Assembly (NCBI GenBank): GCA_034521575.1 | Contig: JAXHMJ010000005.1 | Location: forward strand, 434,001 to 498,000 | Origin: a candidate division KSB1 bacterium | GTDB lineage: Bacteria; Zhuqueibacterota; Zhuqueibacteria; Residuimicrobiales; Krinioviventaceae | DNA: 64,000 nt | Direction: 5' to 3' | Shown here: in pieces, positions 46,205 to 54,122 of the stretch | Position numbering within the stretch: position 1 is the stretch's first letter | Layout: every line of letters starts with the position of its first letter | Program-made: the position numbers and the translations under genes | The notes under the pieces: generated by a model | Told to the model about the DNA's origin: nothing | Databases searched by the model: none | What the model saw: the letters and a program-made list of their open reading frames with translations, nothing else

Positions 46205-46422
46205 ATTCCTATGCGGCGCAGACATACAAAGTCCCGTCAGGGACGATATATCTATAGCCATAGAAACCTGATAAATGTGCGTCCCGCTGGGGACGCGATA
46301 TAAGGCGCTGCAATTTGAAAATAACATGACCCTGGGGACAGCCGGTTCTTTAATGAAAATTCAAAAACAGGTCGCGAAACATGCAATAAAACAAGATCAC
46401 CGTATCAATCAATTCACCTCGT
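46205..46422. repeat. Multi-hairpin repeat family E, copy 2 (3' half)
   Basis: This copy has only the last two palindromes (GTCCCGTCAGGGAC and GCGTCCCGCTGGGGACGC) and the shared tail. It is preceded by CTATGCGGCGCAGACATAC, as are copies 5 and 6. Confidence 0.85.
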
Positions 46423-46689
46423 TCGTCTCGTTCGTTTTTGTTCGTTGTTAAAAAACAATCAGCAACGAACGAGACCAACAAAACGAACAATATAATCAAA
46501 GTTTCAAGCGTTAAGGACAGGCAGTAAATAGTAAAAAAAGTCAAGTTTTAAGAAAAACCGGGGGAATATTGTATAAAAATTTAAAGTTTTCAGTTCGTCT
46601 CGTTCGTTTTTGTTCGTTGCTTGAAATAACAGGCAGCGAACGACACGAACGAAACGAACTATTTCATTAATACTATAAAATACACATAA

Positions 46690-46985
46690 TCACTTTGCAT
46701 GCAGCTCCGGCATATGCCGCCCCGACGGGACGGAAATAATGCTTTTAATCTTTCTATAGACATCCTGTCCCTAACAATCAGCCTGATATCGCATTGATTC
46801 ACTATCGGCACAGACCCAGTCCCGTCAGGGACGATATATCTATAGACATATAAATCCGATAAATGTGCGTCCCTTTAGGGACGCGATATGAGACGCTGCA
46901 ATTTGAAAATGACATGACCCTTGGAACAGCCTGTTCTTTAATAAAAATTCAAAAACAGGCCCGCGGAACACACAAAAAGACACAA
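46690..46985. repeat. Multi-hairpin repeat family E, copy 3
   Basis: CAGCTCCGGCATATGCCGCC opens it; the second palindrome has lost its right arm, the third and fourth are intact. Its tail abuts the left end of the IS200-like element. Confidence 0.85.
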
Positions 46986-46989
46986 ATAA

Positions 46990-47615
46990 GTCAAGTACCA
47001 CCACCAGAGGTGGTGGCTTGACATGTTAAGCCCTGAAAGGGGCGCTGGGGGTTGCCGTCAATATTTTAAGTTCAGTTGGTTATTTTCAATCTCTTTTTCC
47101 TTCTCTTCCTGATATTTCACGTATTTGCGGATCATCTCTTCATCCAAACCGACAGTGCTTACACAGTAGCCGCGACTCCAAAAATGACGTCCCCAATAGT
47201 GCTTACCGAGCTTTTCGTATCTGTGAAACAAATTTATGCTCGTCTTGCCCTTCAGGAACCCCATGATATTTGACACCGAATATTTCGGCGGTATCGACAA
47301 TATCATATGCACATGGTCCGGTTGAATATTCATCTCAAGAATTCCTACCAAATCTTTCTGCCCGGCTAATCGATATAGCTGCTGTCGTGTATATTCTGCT
47401 ATCTCTTCCTTCAACACTCGAAAACGATATTTCGGACAAATGACAACATGATACTTGCATTCGTACAAAGTATGACTTAACTTCTTAAACCTACTCATTT
47501 GTACCTCCTTGATTTCTTAACGCGCCTTTCAGGGAGGTACATTATAAAAAATACAAATAAATTAAGCTACTGGTGGAACCTATTCAGGGGACCACTGCCA
47601 GAGGCAGTGGTTTTT
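46990..47615 (-). mobile_element. IS200/IS605-type element
   Basis: The element carries a TnpA gene with no target duplication. Each end has a subterminal hairpin of the same design: CCACCACC-AGA-GGTGGTGG at 46998-47016 and CCACTGCC-AGA-GGCAGTGG at 47592-47610, 8-bp stems with an AGA loop. This is the arrangement recognised by single-strand TnpA transposases. No tnpB or IscB gene is present. Exact ends are not fixed. Confidence 0.8.
47058..47498 (-). CDS. tnpA: IS200-family TnpA transposase
   Basis: A 146-residue Y1 transposase. YECKYHVVICPKYRFRVL at the start, MNIQPDHVHMILSIPPKYSV with the HUH motif (His-Val-His), and MIRKYVKYQEEKE with the catalytic Tyr. The length is normal for the family and the frame is intact, so it may be active. 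It moves single-stranded DNA using the hairpins at 46998 and 47592. CAAGGAGGTAC-type Shine-Dalgarno precedes ATG 47498. Confidence 0.95.
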   Translation of the reverse strand: MSRFKKLSHTLYECKYHVVICPKYRFRVLKEEIAEYTRQQLYRLAGQKDLVGILEMNIQPDHVHMILSIPPKYSVSNIMGFLKGKTSINLFHRYEKLGKHYWGRHFWSRGYCVSTVGLDEEMIRKYVKYQEEKEKEIENNQLNLKY

Positions 47616-47953
47616 AAAAGCACAATAAAATTGCAACCATCAATAATCCAGTCCTTGATAATTTTGAACAGATGAAAGAAATTCAATTATATAAATCATG
47701 AGAAGCTGATATAAATATGCATAAAATCCTAAATACATATTTCATTCAAAACTTTCGTATCTATTTTGATTTATATCACCTCGAATTTGCAGGTAAGCTA
47801 AATTGCGCAAACCAATTCCATCCAATATTTTTCTATCTATCTTTTCAAATTCCCGCCGCAATTTTAGCTCTAAAATGATCGATCATTTAGAAAAAGTCTG
47901 AAAACTTTGTCCATTCTCATCCATTATACAACCGAACCCGGGAGACCCTCGAT
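47616..47953. other. Gene-free spacer
   Basis: About 340 bases, AT-rich, between the IS200-like element and the truncated membrane-protein copy. No ORF with a plausible product and no clear repeat was seen. Confidence 0.5.
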
Positions 47954-48133
47954 ATGAAACCGATTTCCGCGATGGCTGCAGATATTTTTCAATGCATCAC
48001 CGCCCACCCGTTTTACACCCTGTTCATCGCCCTTGACCTGCTGTTCTTGTACGGCTTTGCCGCCGGCTGGGGATTTGTCACCTCCAACGAGCACACGGTC
48101 AAGGGACCGGAGCGGTTTTTCCGCGGACGGTAA
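47954..48133 (+). pseudogene. Truncated copy 1 of the 51781 membrane-protein gene
   Basis: From ATG 47954 it reads ITAHPFYTLFIALDLLFLYG, FAAGWGFVTSNEHTVKGPER and FFRGR, then stop. It matches the first 59 codons of the gene at 51781, including upstream sequence (GGAGACCCT). After CGCGGACG the sequence switches to family F (GTAAAAGCGGTAAATAGTAA), so the remaining 220 codons are gone. Confidence 0.9.
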
Positions 48134-48515
48134 AAGCGGTAAATAGTAAGAAGAAAAAGTAGAAAACAGTCTGGTTCGTTTTGTTTGTTGCTTAAATGAA
48201 TAACAGCCAACTCGAGTAAATAAATATTTCCGGGGACAGAAATCTTTTTTATTTTCATACGTTTTTTTATGTTATGGGTAAAAATCAAACATTTTTTTAA
48301 AGAATATCAGCCCATGTGCAACAATTGTAGATTCTTTCTATTATCAGAAATTGAGTCAAATAATAGAAAAGGTATTGCAATTTGGAAATGATATATTTAA
48401 GTTAATTTAAATATCGTATATTTTTAGAGTTCAATTTTTTCGAGACTGGCATTTGGGAAAAATTGGGATTAATATAACGGGTTTATTTGAAAAGATAATA
48501 ACAAAAGGCAAGTCT

Positions 48516-48776
48516 ATGACGGAAACATTAACTTTTATTGAAGAACTAAGCCGTGAGACGAATAAATCTGAATCTGAAGTCATCTCTATGGCTTTTCAAA
48601 CGGGTATACGCCAATTACGGCGAGAGCATATTCTGGGTCAATATCTGCGAGGAGAAATTTTACGGGAAACAGCTGTAGAACGAGTAGGGATTGATTGGGT
48701 TGAAATGGCTGAACATCAACATAAAGCGATGCAGGAGGATTTAGCCTGGGCGCTCAAAAAACAAAAAAAGCCGTAG
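48516..48776 (+). CDS. UPF0175-like antitoxin
   Basis: An 86-residue protein. TFIEELSRETNKSESEVISM, AFQTGIRQLRREHILGQYL and GEILRETAVERVGIDWVEM resemble the small helix-turn-helix antitoxins (UPF0175-like) encoded before DUF3368 PIN toxins. Its TAG overlaps the GTG of the next gene, which begins as such a toxin. A longer frame starts at 48453, but ATG 48516 is closer to the conserved region. Confidence 0.6.
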   Translation: MTETLTFIEELSRETNKSESEVISMAFQTGIRQLRREHILGQYLRGEILRETAVERVGIDWVEMAEHQHKAMQEDLAWALKKQKKP

Positions 48777-49240
48777 TGGATGCAGGACCTTTAATTCACC
48801 TTAATAAACTTGACAGCTTGTATCTTTTAAGCATTTTTGAAACATTACACCTACCAAATGCAGTTTGGATTGAAGCCGTGCAAAAAGATCGGGTGGATCA
48901 GCGTGATCTATTGCAATTGAGCAATTACAACATCAAGCTAATGACCAAGACCCATAAGAATTGTAAAGTAAAAGCTTTAATGGATAAAATTATGACAGAC
49001 ACTCAATTATTAAAAAGAATAACAATGAATCCTGAAATATTGGTTGGGAAACCGGTAATAAAAGGTACCCGACTTTCAGTGGAACATATCCTCAATCTGT
49101 TGGCGCATGGTGATACCATTGAGGATATTCTGAACGAATATGATAGATTAGATGTAAATGATATCCAGGCATGCCTGTTATTCGCAACAAAATCATTAGA
49201 GAATACATCATTTATGCCGCTCGAAGAGGAGCTTTCTTAA
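48776..49240 (+). CDS. Chimeric ORF: DUF3368 PIN-toxin N-terminus fused to DUF433
   Basis: A 154-codon frame. Residues 1-55 (VDAGPLIHLNKLDSLYLLSI, ETLHLPNAVWIEAVQKDRV) are the start of a DUF3368 PIN-like toxin, whose catalytic second half is absent. Residues 73-154 (MTDTQLLKRITMNPEILVGK, PVIKGTRLSVEHILNLLAHG, VNDIQACLLFATKSL) are a complete DUF433 antitoxin with its own likely start at ATG 48992. The frame is open across the junction. Either a deletion fused two TA modules or the DUF433 gene is expressed alone. No DUF5615 partner follows. Confidence 0.7.
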   Translation: MDAGPLIHLNKLDSLYLLSIFETLHLPNAVWIEAVQKDRVDQRDLLQLSNYNIKLMTKTHKNCKVKALMDKIMTDTQLLKRITMNPEILVGKPVIKGTRLSVEHILNLLAHGDTIEDILNEYDRLDVNDIQACLLFATKSLENTSFMPLEEELS

Positions 49241-49330
49241 AAGTTAGAATCGCCGGAAGCCATACCTTTAATAAAAATTAAAAGACAACAGCTCCAAAAT
49301 TATTCCCGGAAGTGGAAAAACATTCTTCTC

Positions 49331-49383
49331 AAAGTGTACCACCTGAGCAAAATAAAGTGCCCACCGGGCAAGTGGTACACTTT
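49331..49383. repeat. 12-bp inverted repeat, possible IS21-type end remnant
   Basis: AAAGTGTACCAC (49331-49342) and GTGGTACACTTT (49372-49383) are perfect inverted copies. Between and after them are AAAGTGCCC and CAAGTGTCC, resembling the repeated internal motifs at the ends of IS21-like elements. No istA/istB gene is present. Confidence 0.45.
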
Positions 49384-49401
49384 CAAGTGTCCAATGACAA
49401 T

Positions 49402-49581
49402 ATGGAAACGATTTCCGGAATTGCCGTAGACATTTACCACTGAATCACCGCCCACCCGTTCGACACCCTGTTCATCGCTATGGACCTGCTATTCCTGTAC
49501 GGTTTTGCCGCCGGTTGGGGATTTGTCACCTCCAGCGAGCACACGGTCCAGGGACCGGCGCGGTTTTTCCGCGGACGGTAG
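49402..49581 (+). pseudogene. Truncated copy 2 of the 51781 membrane-protein gene
   Basis: METISGIAVDIYH, an in-frame TGA, then ITAHPFDTLFIAMDLLFLYG, FAAGWGFVTSSEHTVQGPAR and FFRGR. It is cut at exactly the same base as the copy at 47954 (CGCGGACG, then GTAGAAGCAGTAAATAGTAA). It carries one extra nonsense mutation. Confidence 0.9.
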
Positions 49582-49893
49582 AAGCAGTAAATAGTAAGAA
49601 GTAAAAAAGAAAGTAGAAAAAAGCAAGTTTTAAGGGTTAAGGGAAAACAGCAAATAAAAAGAAAAATCTGGTTTTCAGTTCGTCTTGTTCGTTTTTGTTC
49701 GTTGCTTGAAATAACAGGCAACGAACGACACGAACTATACCAACAATATAAACCTGTTTCAAGGGGCAAAAAAAGCAGGAAATAGTAAATAGTAAAAAGC
49801 AGGTAGAAACATTTCCGCGCACAGAAACCTTTTTTGTTTTATAGTCGTTTTTTATATATTGTTATACAATAATCAATAAATACGGAGTATATG

Positions 49894-50133
49894 ATGAAAT
49901 CTTTTACTCAAAAAGAAGTTGAAAACAATGTTTTCAAAATTTTTGATTTGGTAAAAAATGGAAAGAACATACTCATTAAAAGTGACCGGGATCAGGAAAA
50001 TTTGGCTGTAATCATTCCTTATAAAAAGTATAAATCAAAAGGATATCGGCAACTGGGCATTCTGGAAGGAAAGGCAAGTTACAAAATTGCAAAAGATTTT
50101 GAAACTTCCGATGAGGAGATTCTTGATTTATGA
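49894..50133 (+). CDS. Phd/YefM-like antitoxin
   Basis: A 79-residue protein. MKSFTQKEVENNVFKIFDLV, KNGKNILIKSDRDQENLAVI and IPYKKYKSKGYRQLGILEG show the Phd/YefM fold with a C-terminal toxin-binding tail (AKDFETSDEEILDL). GGAG six bases before ATG 49894 makes this start better than ATG 49891. Its ATGA stop overlaps the start of a PIN toxin that is itself cut after 11 codons. Confidence 0.75.
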   Translation: MKSFTQKEVENNVFKIFDLVKNGKNILIKSDRDQENLAVIIPYKKYKSKGYRQLGILEGKASYKIAKDFETSDEEILDL

Positions 50134-50165
50134 GATATCTCGTCGATACCCATTATATTTTGTGA
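50130..50165 (+). pseudogene. Vestige of a PIN-domain toxin (11 codons)
   Basis: ATG 50130, overlapping the antitoxin stop, gives MRYLVDTHYIL then TGA. This is the standard start of a PIN/VapC toxin (first catalytic Asp in LVDTH), where Trp usually follows. About 120 further codons are absent; family G begins about 40 bases later. Confidence 0.65.
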
Positions 50166-50354
50166 TACCAACCTTGCTCCCTATTCTGGATTTTCAGAAA
50201 ACATTTGTTTGCAGTTCGGCTCGTTCGTTTTTGTTAGTTGCTTAAAAAAACAGGCAACGAACGACACGAACGAAACAAACAATAAAAAACTGGTTCAAAG
50301 GACAGAGAAAGCAGTAATTAGTAAGAAGTAAGAAGTAAAAAGAAAGTAGAAAAA

Positions 50355-50716
50355 ACAAGATCTAAGAAAAACCGGGGAAATCATAAAGTCAATTGCGAGT
50401 CATTTTAGAAACCTGGATGTCAGGGGCAAAACTGTGAATATTCAAAATTCTTGACTTTTGAATCTATATTACCTTTAGAAAAATGGAGGTTGGGCCTTAT
50501 GAATAATCAATTAACGATGATCTATTGGAAAAGTGAGCAGTTTTGGCTTGGGAAACTGAAGGAATATCCGGAAATTATGACCCAGGGCGAAACACTTGAG
50601 GAACTGGAGGAAAATATAAAAGATGCCTACCATATGATGATTATGGATGACGTCCCAAAAGATCACCAGGAAAAATCAATTGCGGTATGAAGCGTAAGCA
50701 ATATAAAGAGCAGGAA
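50355..50716. repeat. Segmental duplication with 53785-54146 (hicB unit)
   Basis: About 360 bases are nearly identical in both places, from AAGAAAAACCGGGGAAATCA through the hicB-like gene to AGCAATATAAAGAGCAG. The copies differ by scattered substitutions and a 4-base gap (CTTC present only in the second) just after TTGACTTTTG in the promoter region. Both are followed by family F or G sequence. Confidence 0.9.
50499..50690 (+). CDS. hicB: HicB-like antitoxin, copy 1
   Basis: A 63-residue protein. MIYWKSEQFWLGKLKEYPEI, MTQGETLEELEENIKDAYHM is the HicB fold without an extra DNA-binding domain. GGAGG precedes ATG 50499. Its stop overlaps the ATG of a HicA-like frame that ends after a few codons, so the antitoxin has no toxin here. 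It is nearly identical to the gene at 53931. Confidence 0.85.
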   Translation: MNNQLTMIYWKSEQFWLGKLKEYPEIMTQGETLEELEENIKDAYHMMIMDDVPKDHQEKSIAV

Positions 50717-50734
50717 ACAGTAAGAAGAAAATAG
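50687..50734 (+). pseudogene. HicA toxin vestige (copy 1)
   Basis: ATG 50687 overlaps the hicB stop and gives MKRKQYKEQ, a HicA-like start, then family F sequence takes over (ETVRRK, stop). The dsRNA-binding-like body with the catalytic His is absent. The same cut after AAAGAGCAG is present after the second hicB copy at about 54144. Confidence 0.55.
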
Positions 50735-50878
50735 TAGGTAGAAAGCAGTTATAAGGGTCAAGTTTTAAGTGTTAAGGGAAAACAGGAAATAGTAAGAAGT
50801 AAAAAGAAAGTAAAAAAAGTTTTAAGAAAAACCGGGGATTCGCGGACCGTGAAATATGTTTGGAATTCAAAATTTTGA

Positions 50879-50921
50879 TTGACTTTTCAATAATCATAAC
50901 GTACATTTTAGCGTACGTTAT
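50879..50921 (+). promoter_or_regulatory. yefM promoter and autoregulatory operator
   Basis: TTGACT (50879-50884) and TACATT (50902-50907) are spaced 17 bases. The inverted repeat ATAACGTAC/GTACGTTAT (50896-50904 and 50913-50921) covers the -10 and lies just upstream of the ribosome site GAGGAG. This fits autorepression by the YefM/YoeB complex. Confidence 0.6.
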
Positions 50922-50936
50922 ATTGAGGAGTGAATC

Positions 50937-51179
50937 ATGAAGACCATCAGTATCACAAAAGCCAGATCAAATTTATTCAAGCTCATTGATGAAACCGCCA
51001 ATATTCATGAACCCATTCAGATTACCGGCAAACGATCGAACGCCGTGCTCCTGGCCGAGGATGACTGGAAAGCCATACAGGAAACATTGTATCTGCTATC
51101 CGTCCCGGGAATGAGAGAGTCCATTAAAAAAGGCCTGGAAACGCCGCCGGAAGAATGTTCCGGGGAACTTGAATGGTAA
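50937..51179 (+). CDS. yefM: YefM-family antitoxin
   Basis: An 80-residue protein. MKTISITKARSNLFKLIDET followed by PIQITGKRSNAVLLAEDDWK and AIQETLYLLSVPGMRESIKK is the YefM/Phd family in full length, including the toxin-neutralising tail. It overlaps yoeB by seven bases. A promoter with an overlapping palindrome precedes it. Confidence 0.9.
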   Translation: MKTISITKARSNLFKLIDETANIHEPIQITGKRSNAVLLAEDDWKAIQETLYLLSVPGMRESIKKGLETPPEECSGELEW

Positions 51180-51439
51180 AATGGAAACGGGTCTACACCC
51201 GTCAAGCTCAAAAAGATGCCAAAAAGCTGAGTTCCTCAGGTCTGAAAGACAAGGCCGTTGAACTGTTAGAGCTGTTGGAACATAATCTTTTTCAAACCCC
51301 GCCTCCCTTTGAAAAGCTGGTCGGAGATCTCACCGGAGCGTTTTCACGGCGCATTAATATTCATCATCGTCTTGTATATCAGGTTATTGAGGATAAAAAA
51401 TTAGTCAAGATTATCAGAATGTGGACACATTATGAATAG
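51173..51439 (+). CDS. yoeB: YoeB/Txe-family mRNA interferase toxin
   Basis: An 88-residue toxin. YTRQAQKDAKKLSSSGLKDK, PPFEKLVGDLTGAFSRRINI and HHRLVYQVIEDKKLVKIIRM, ending WTHYE, is the RelE-like YoeB fold with the conserved Glu, Arg, His and C-terminal Tyr. It cleaves mRNA at the ribosome. It is intact and probably functional with yefM. Confidence 0.9.
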   Translation: MVKWKRVYTRQAQKDAKKLSSSGLKDKAVELLELLEHNLFQTPPPFEKLVGDLTGAFSRRINIHHRLVYQVIEDKKLVKIIRMWTHYE

Positions 51440-51780
51440 AAAACACATAGAAAAAAACAAAAACTATCAACTTTTTTTTAGGACGATACAGGTGGTAAAC
51501 TCAGATAAACCGCCAAGAGCGCAAAGATACGCAAAGAAAAACAAACATCCTGAAAGCCTTGTATCTGAAAACGCCATGTCCAAGTTGAAATAAAAGGATG
51601 CCTGGCAATCCACAACAGTCATCTTTGGCGTTCTCGGCGTCCTTTGCGGTTGAAATCAGATCCTGAAATTCTGCAAAGTTGACATTTTCTATTTATAAAA
51701 ACGTCCCCCCCCTTGAAACTCCCGCAAAATTCCCGTATCTTTACTCTCACGCAAACACCCAAACCCAGGAGACCCTTGAC
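51440..51780. other. Spacer with an imperfect inverted repeat
   Basis: AACCGCCAAGAGCGCAAAG (about 51508-51526) and CTTTGGCGTTCTCGGCGTCC then TTTGCGGTT (about 51631-51656) are imperfect inverted copies. Such CGCCAAGA/TCTTGGCG pairs are common around small mobile or GxxExxY-type genes. No gene was found inside. Confidence 0.45.
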
Positions 51781-52626
51781 ATGGAAACGATTACCGGAAC
51801 CGCCTCAACCCTCTATCAATGGATCACTTCAAATCCCTTCGACACCCTGTTCATCGTCATGGACCTGCTGTTCCTGTACTGTTTTGCCGCCGGCTGGGGA
51901 TTTGTCACCTCCAGCGAGCACACGGTCAAGGGACCGGCGCGGTTTTTCCGCGGACGCGCATTGAATCGGAGCGAGGCCACAATACATTATGACGAGCGCG
52001 AACGAGCGGGCAACCGGCTGCTGGTGATCGGACTCGTGTGTCTGCTGGCGCTGTTCTTTATCCCCCTCCGCTTTTCCTTCTGGATCAAGCTGCTGCTCAT
52101 CATTGCATCTGTGGTGGTATCGCTGCTGCTGGCCGCGGTCTGGGGGACACGCTACAAAATGAAAAAACACATGCATGTGCATTCCGATCGCGTCGACAGC
52201 GCTCGTCAGAAAAAGCATGCGGCGCTGCTCGCGGACCGGCGGCGGGAAGCGCTGCGCTATCTGAGCGAGGGATTTGACACCGAACAGGAATTCCTGCGCG
52301 CGGCGCAGATCTACGGACAGAAGCGTCTGCTGCAGGCCATTGACCTGGAAATCGACAGAACCGAATTTTCCCACTCGCGGCTTGAATCGATTGCCGCGAA
52401 CCTGAGAGGCGGTCTCAAGGCGCAGCAGCGCCGCACCGCGACTCTCGACGAACTGGTGCCGGGCGGCGCCGCCGCGTATGCCCGCATCCTGCAGGGCCTG
52501 TCGGACCCCGACCGGGAACGCGCCGAATTTCTGTTAAAGGAAATTCTGGACCGGTATGTGGATTTTCGTCGAAAAGATGAGTATCGGAAAGAGTTTAAGA
52601 ATCTTGTCAGGGGAGGCCGGTTGTAA
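51781..52626 (+). CDS. Hypothetical membrane protein (full-length parent of the truncated copies)
   Basis: A 281-residue protein. A first transmembrane segment is at about residues 15-35 (FDTLFIVMDLLFLYCFAAGW). A charged stretch and two more transmembrane segments follow (LLVIGLVCLLALFFIPL, WIKLLLIIASVVVSLLLAAV), then a cytoplasmic Arg/Glu-rich helical domain to the end (LRYLSEGFDTEQEFLRAAQI, ILQGLSDPDRERAEFLLKEI). I do not recognise the family. GGAGACCCT precedes ATG 51781. Its GC content is visibly higher than that of the surrounding TA genes. Two copies of its first 59 codons lie upstream. Confidence 0.7.
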   Translation: METITGTASTLYQWITSNPFDTLFIVMDLLFLYCFAAGWGFVTSSEHTVKGPARFFRGRALNRSEATIHYDERERAGNRLLVIGLVCLLALFFIPLRFSFWIKLLLIIASVVVSLLLAAVWGTRYKMKKHMHVHSDRVDSARQKKHAALLADRRREALRYLSEGFDTEQEFLRAAQIYGQKRLLQAIDLEIDRTEFSHSRLESIAANLRGGLKAQQRRTATLDELVPGGAAAYARILQGLSDPDRERAEFLLKEILDRYVDFRRKDEYRKEFKNLVRGGRL

Positions 52627-52987
52627 GACAAATAAAAGCGTTTTAAGTAAGCAAGTTTTAAGTGTTAAGGACAGAAAGTAGAAAAAAGTTTCAAGCGTTA
52701 AGAAAAATCTGATTTTGAGTTCATCTCGTTCGTTTTTGTTCGCTGCTCAAAAACAATCAGCAACGAACGCGAGGAAAGAAACGAATAATATAAATCTGTT
52801 TCAATGGGCAAGAAAAAGCAGCAAGTTGAAAATGGCAGAAAAACACTGTCAACGTTTTTAGGACGATACAGGCAATAATTTAAATCAAACATCCGGATCA
52901 TATCTATTTTTCTCATTGTTACAATCCTAAAATATGTTAAATTAAGGGGAAAGAAATTTTGATACCTTAAAAGATAAAGGCCGTACC
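52627..52987. other. Spacer with families F and G
   Basis: This 361-base region holds one family F copy, one family G copy (52718-52790) and TTTTTAGGACGATACAGGCA, which also occurs near 51475. No gene seen. Confidence 0.6.
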
Positions 52988-53287
52988 ATGCTTGATCAAA
53001 AAGAAATCATTGATTTTTTGAGGGAACAATATCCTGTACTTGAGAAAAATTATAATATTTCAAAAATTGGCATATTCGGTTCCTTTGCCCGCAATGAGGA
53101 GGATGATAAAAGCGACATTGATATTATTCTCGAATTTGAACCGGGAACTCGAAATATCTATGAAAAAAAGACAGATTTGAAATCTTTTCTTCAATCCCGT
53201 TTTCACCGCAATGTTGATCTATGCCGGGAAAAATATATCAAACCGTATATAAAGAATTATATCCAGAAAGAGGCCATATATGTCTGA
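52988..53287 (+). CDS. mntA: MntA-type nucleotidyltransferase antitoxin
   Basis: A 99-residue minimal nucleotidyltransferase. ISKIGIFGSFARNEEDDKSD with IDIILEF gives GS-x10-DxD, the active-site signature of MntA. In type VII TA systems MntA adds AMP to the partner HepT. The start of the HepT gene overlaps its end by eight bases. It is intact. Confidence 0.9.
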   Translation: MLDQKEIIDFLREQYPVLEKNYNISKIGIFGSFARNEEDDKSDIDIILEFEPGTRNIYEKKTDLKSFLQSRFHRNVDLCREKYIKPYIKNYIQKEAIYV

Positions 53288-53615
53288 AAAAGACAAAATA
53301 AATATTTTGTCTATTTTAGAAGCAATTCAGAAAATATTCAGCTATTCAGGACATTATTCCAGTGCCGATGAATTTTATGAAAATCAGAGAGACTTTGATG
53401 CCGCAATGATGAATTTTATGGTCGTGGGTGAAATGGTTGCCAGACTTTCAGATGAATTTATCGAGAAACACAATCACATAGAATGGCAAAAAATCAGGGG
53501 ATTTCGAAATATTATTGCACACAATTATTTTGGAATTGATGCAGAAGAAGTATGGGAAATTATTAATATATATTTACCGAAATTTCGTAATGAACTCAAG
53601 GCAATTATTAAATAA
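53280..53615 (+). CDS. hepT: HepT-type HEPN toxin
   Basis: A 111-residue HEPN-domain protein (DUF86). MMNFMVVGEMVARLSDEFIE and the RNase motif R-x4-H in GFRNIIAHNYFGIDAEEVWE, with the Tyr after it that MntA can AMPylate. It would be an RNase toxin neutralised by the upstream nucleotidyltransferase. The frame is intact. Confidence 0.9.
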   Translation: MSEKDKINILSILEAIQKIFSYSGHYSSADEFYENQRDFDAAMMNFMVVGEMVARLSDEFIEKHNHIEWQKIRGFRNIIAHNYFGIDAEEVWEIINIYLPKFRNELKAIIK

Positions 53616-53930
53616 CAACGTTTTAAGGGGCAACAAAAGGCAAGTTTTAAGGGTTATGGGAAAGCAGTAAATAAAAAGAAAAATCTGGTTTTCAGTTCGT
53701 TGCTCAATAATGATTAGCAGCCAACAAAATGAATAATCTATTACACAGGTTCAAGGGGCAAAAAAAAAGAAAGTAGAAAAAATAAGTTTAAGAAAAACCG
53801 GAGAAATCATAAAAAGTCAATTGCGAATCATTTTAGAAATCTGGATGTCAGGGGCAAAACAGTGAGTATTCAAAATTCTTGACTTTTGCTTCAATCTACA
53901 TTATCTTTAGAAAAATGGAGGTTGAGCCTT

Positions 53931-54122
53931 ATGAATAATCAATTAACGATGATTTATTGGAAAAGTGAGCAGTTTTGGCTTGGGAAACTGAAGGAATATC
54001 CGGAAATTATGACCCAGGGCGAAACACTTGAGGAACTGGAAGAAAATATAAAAGATGCCTACCATATGATGATTATGGATGACGTCCCAAAAGATCACCA
54101 GGAAAAATCAATTGCGGTATGA
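53931..54122 (+). CDS. hicB: HicB-like antitoxin, copy 2
   Basis: Identical in protein sequence to the gene at 50499 and preceded by the same GGAGG. TTGACT (53879-53884) and TATCTT (53902-53907) are 17 bases apart; the first copy has lost four bases of this spacer, so this copy is more likely to be expressed. It is also followed by a HicA-like start cut after MKRKQYKEQ. Confidence 0.85.
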   Translation: MNNQLTMIYWKSEQFWLGKLKEYPEIMTQGETLEELEENIKDAYHMMIMDDVPKDHQEKSIAV

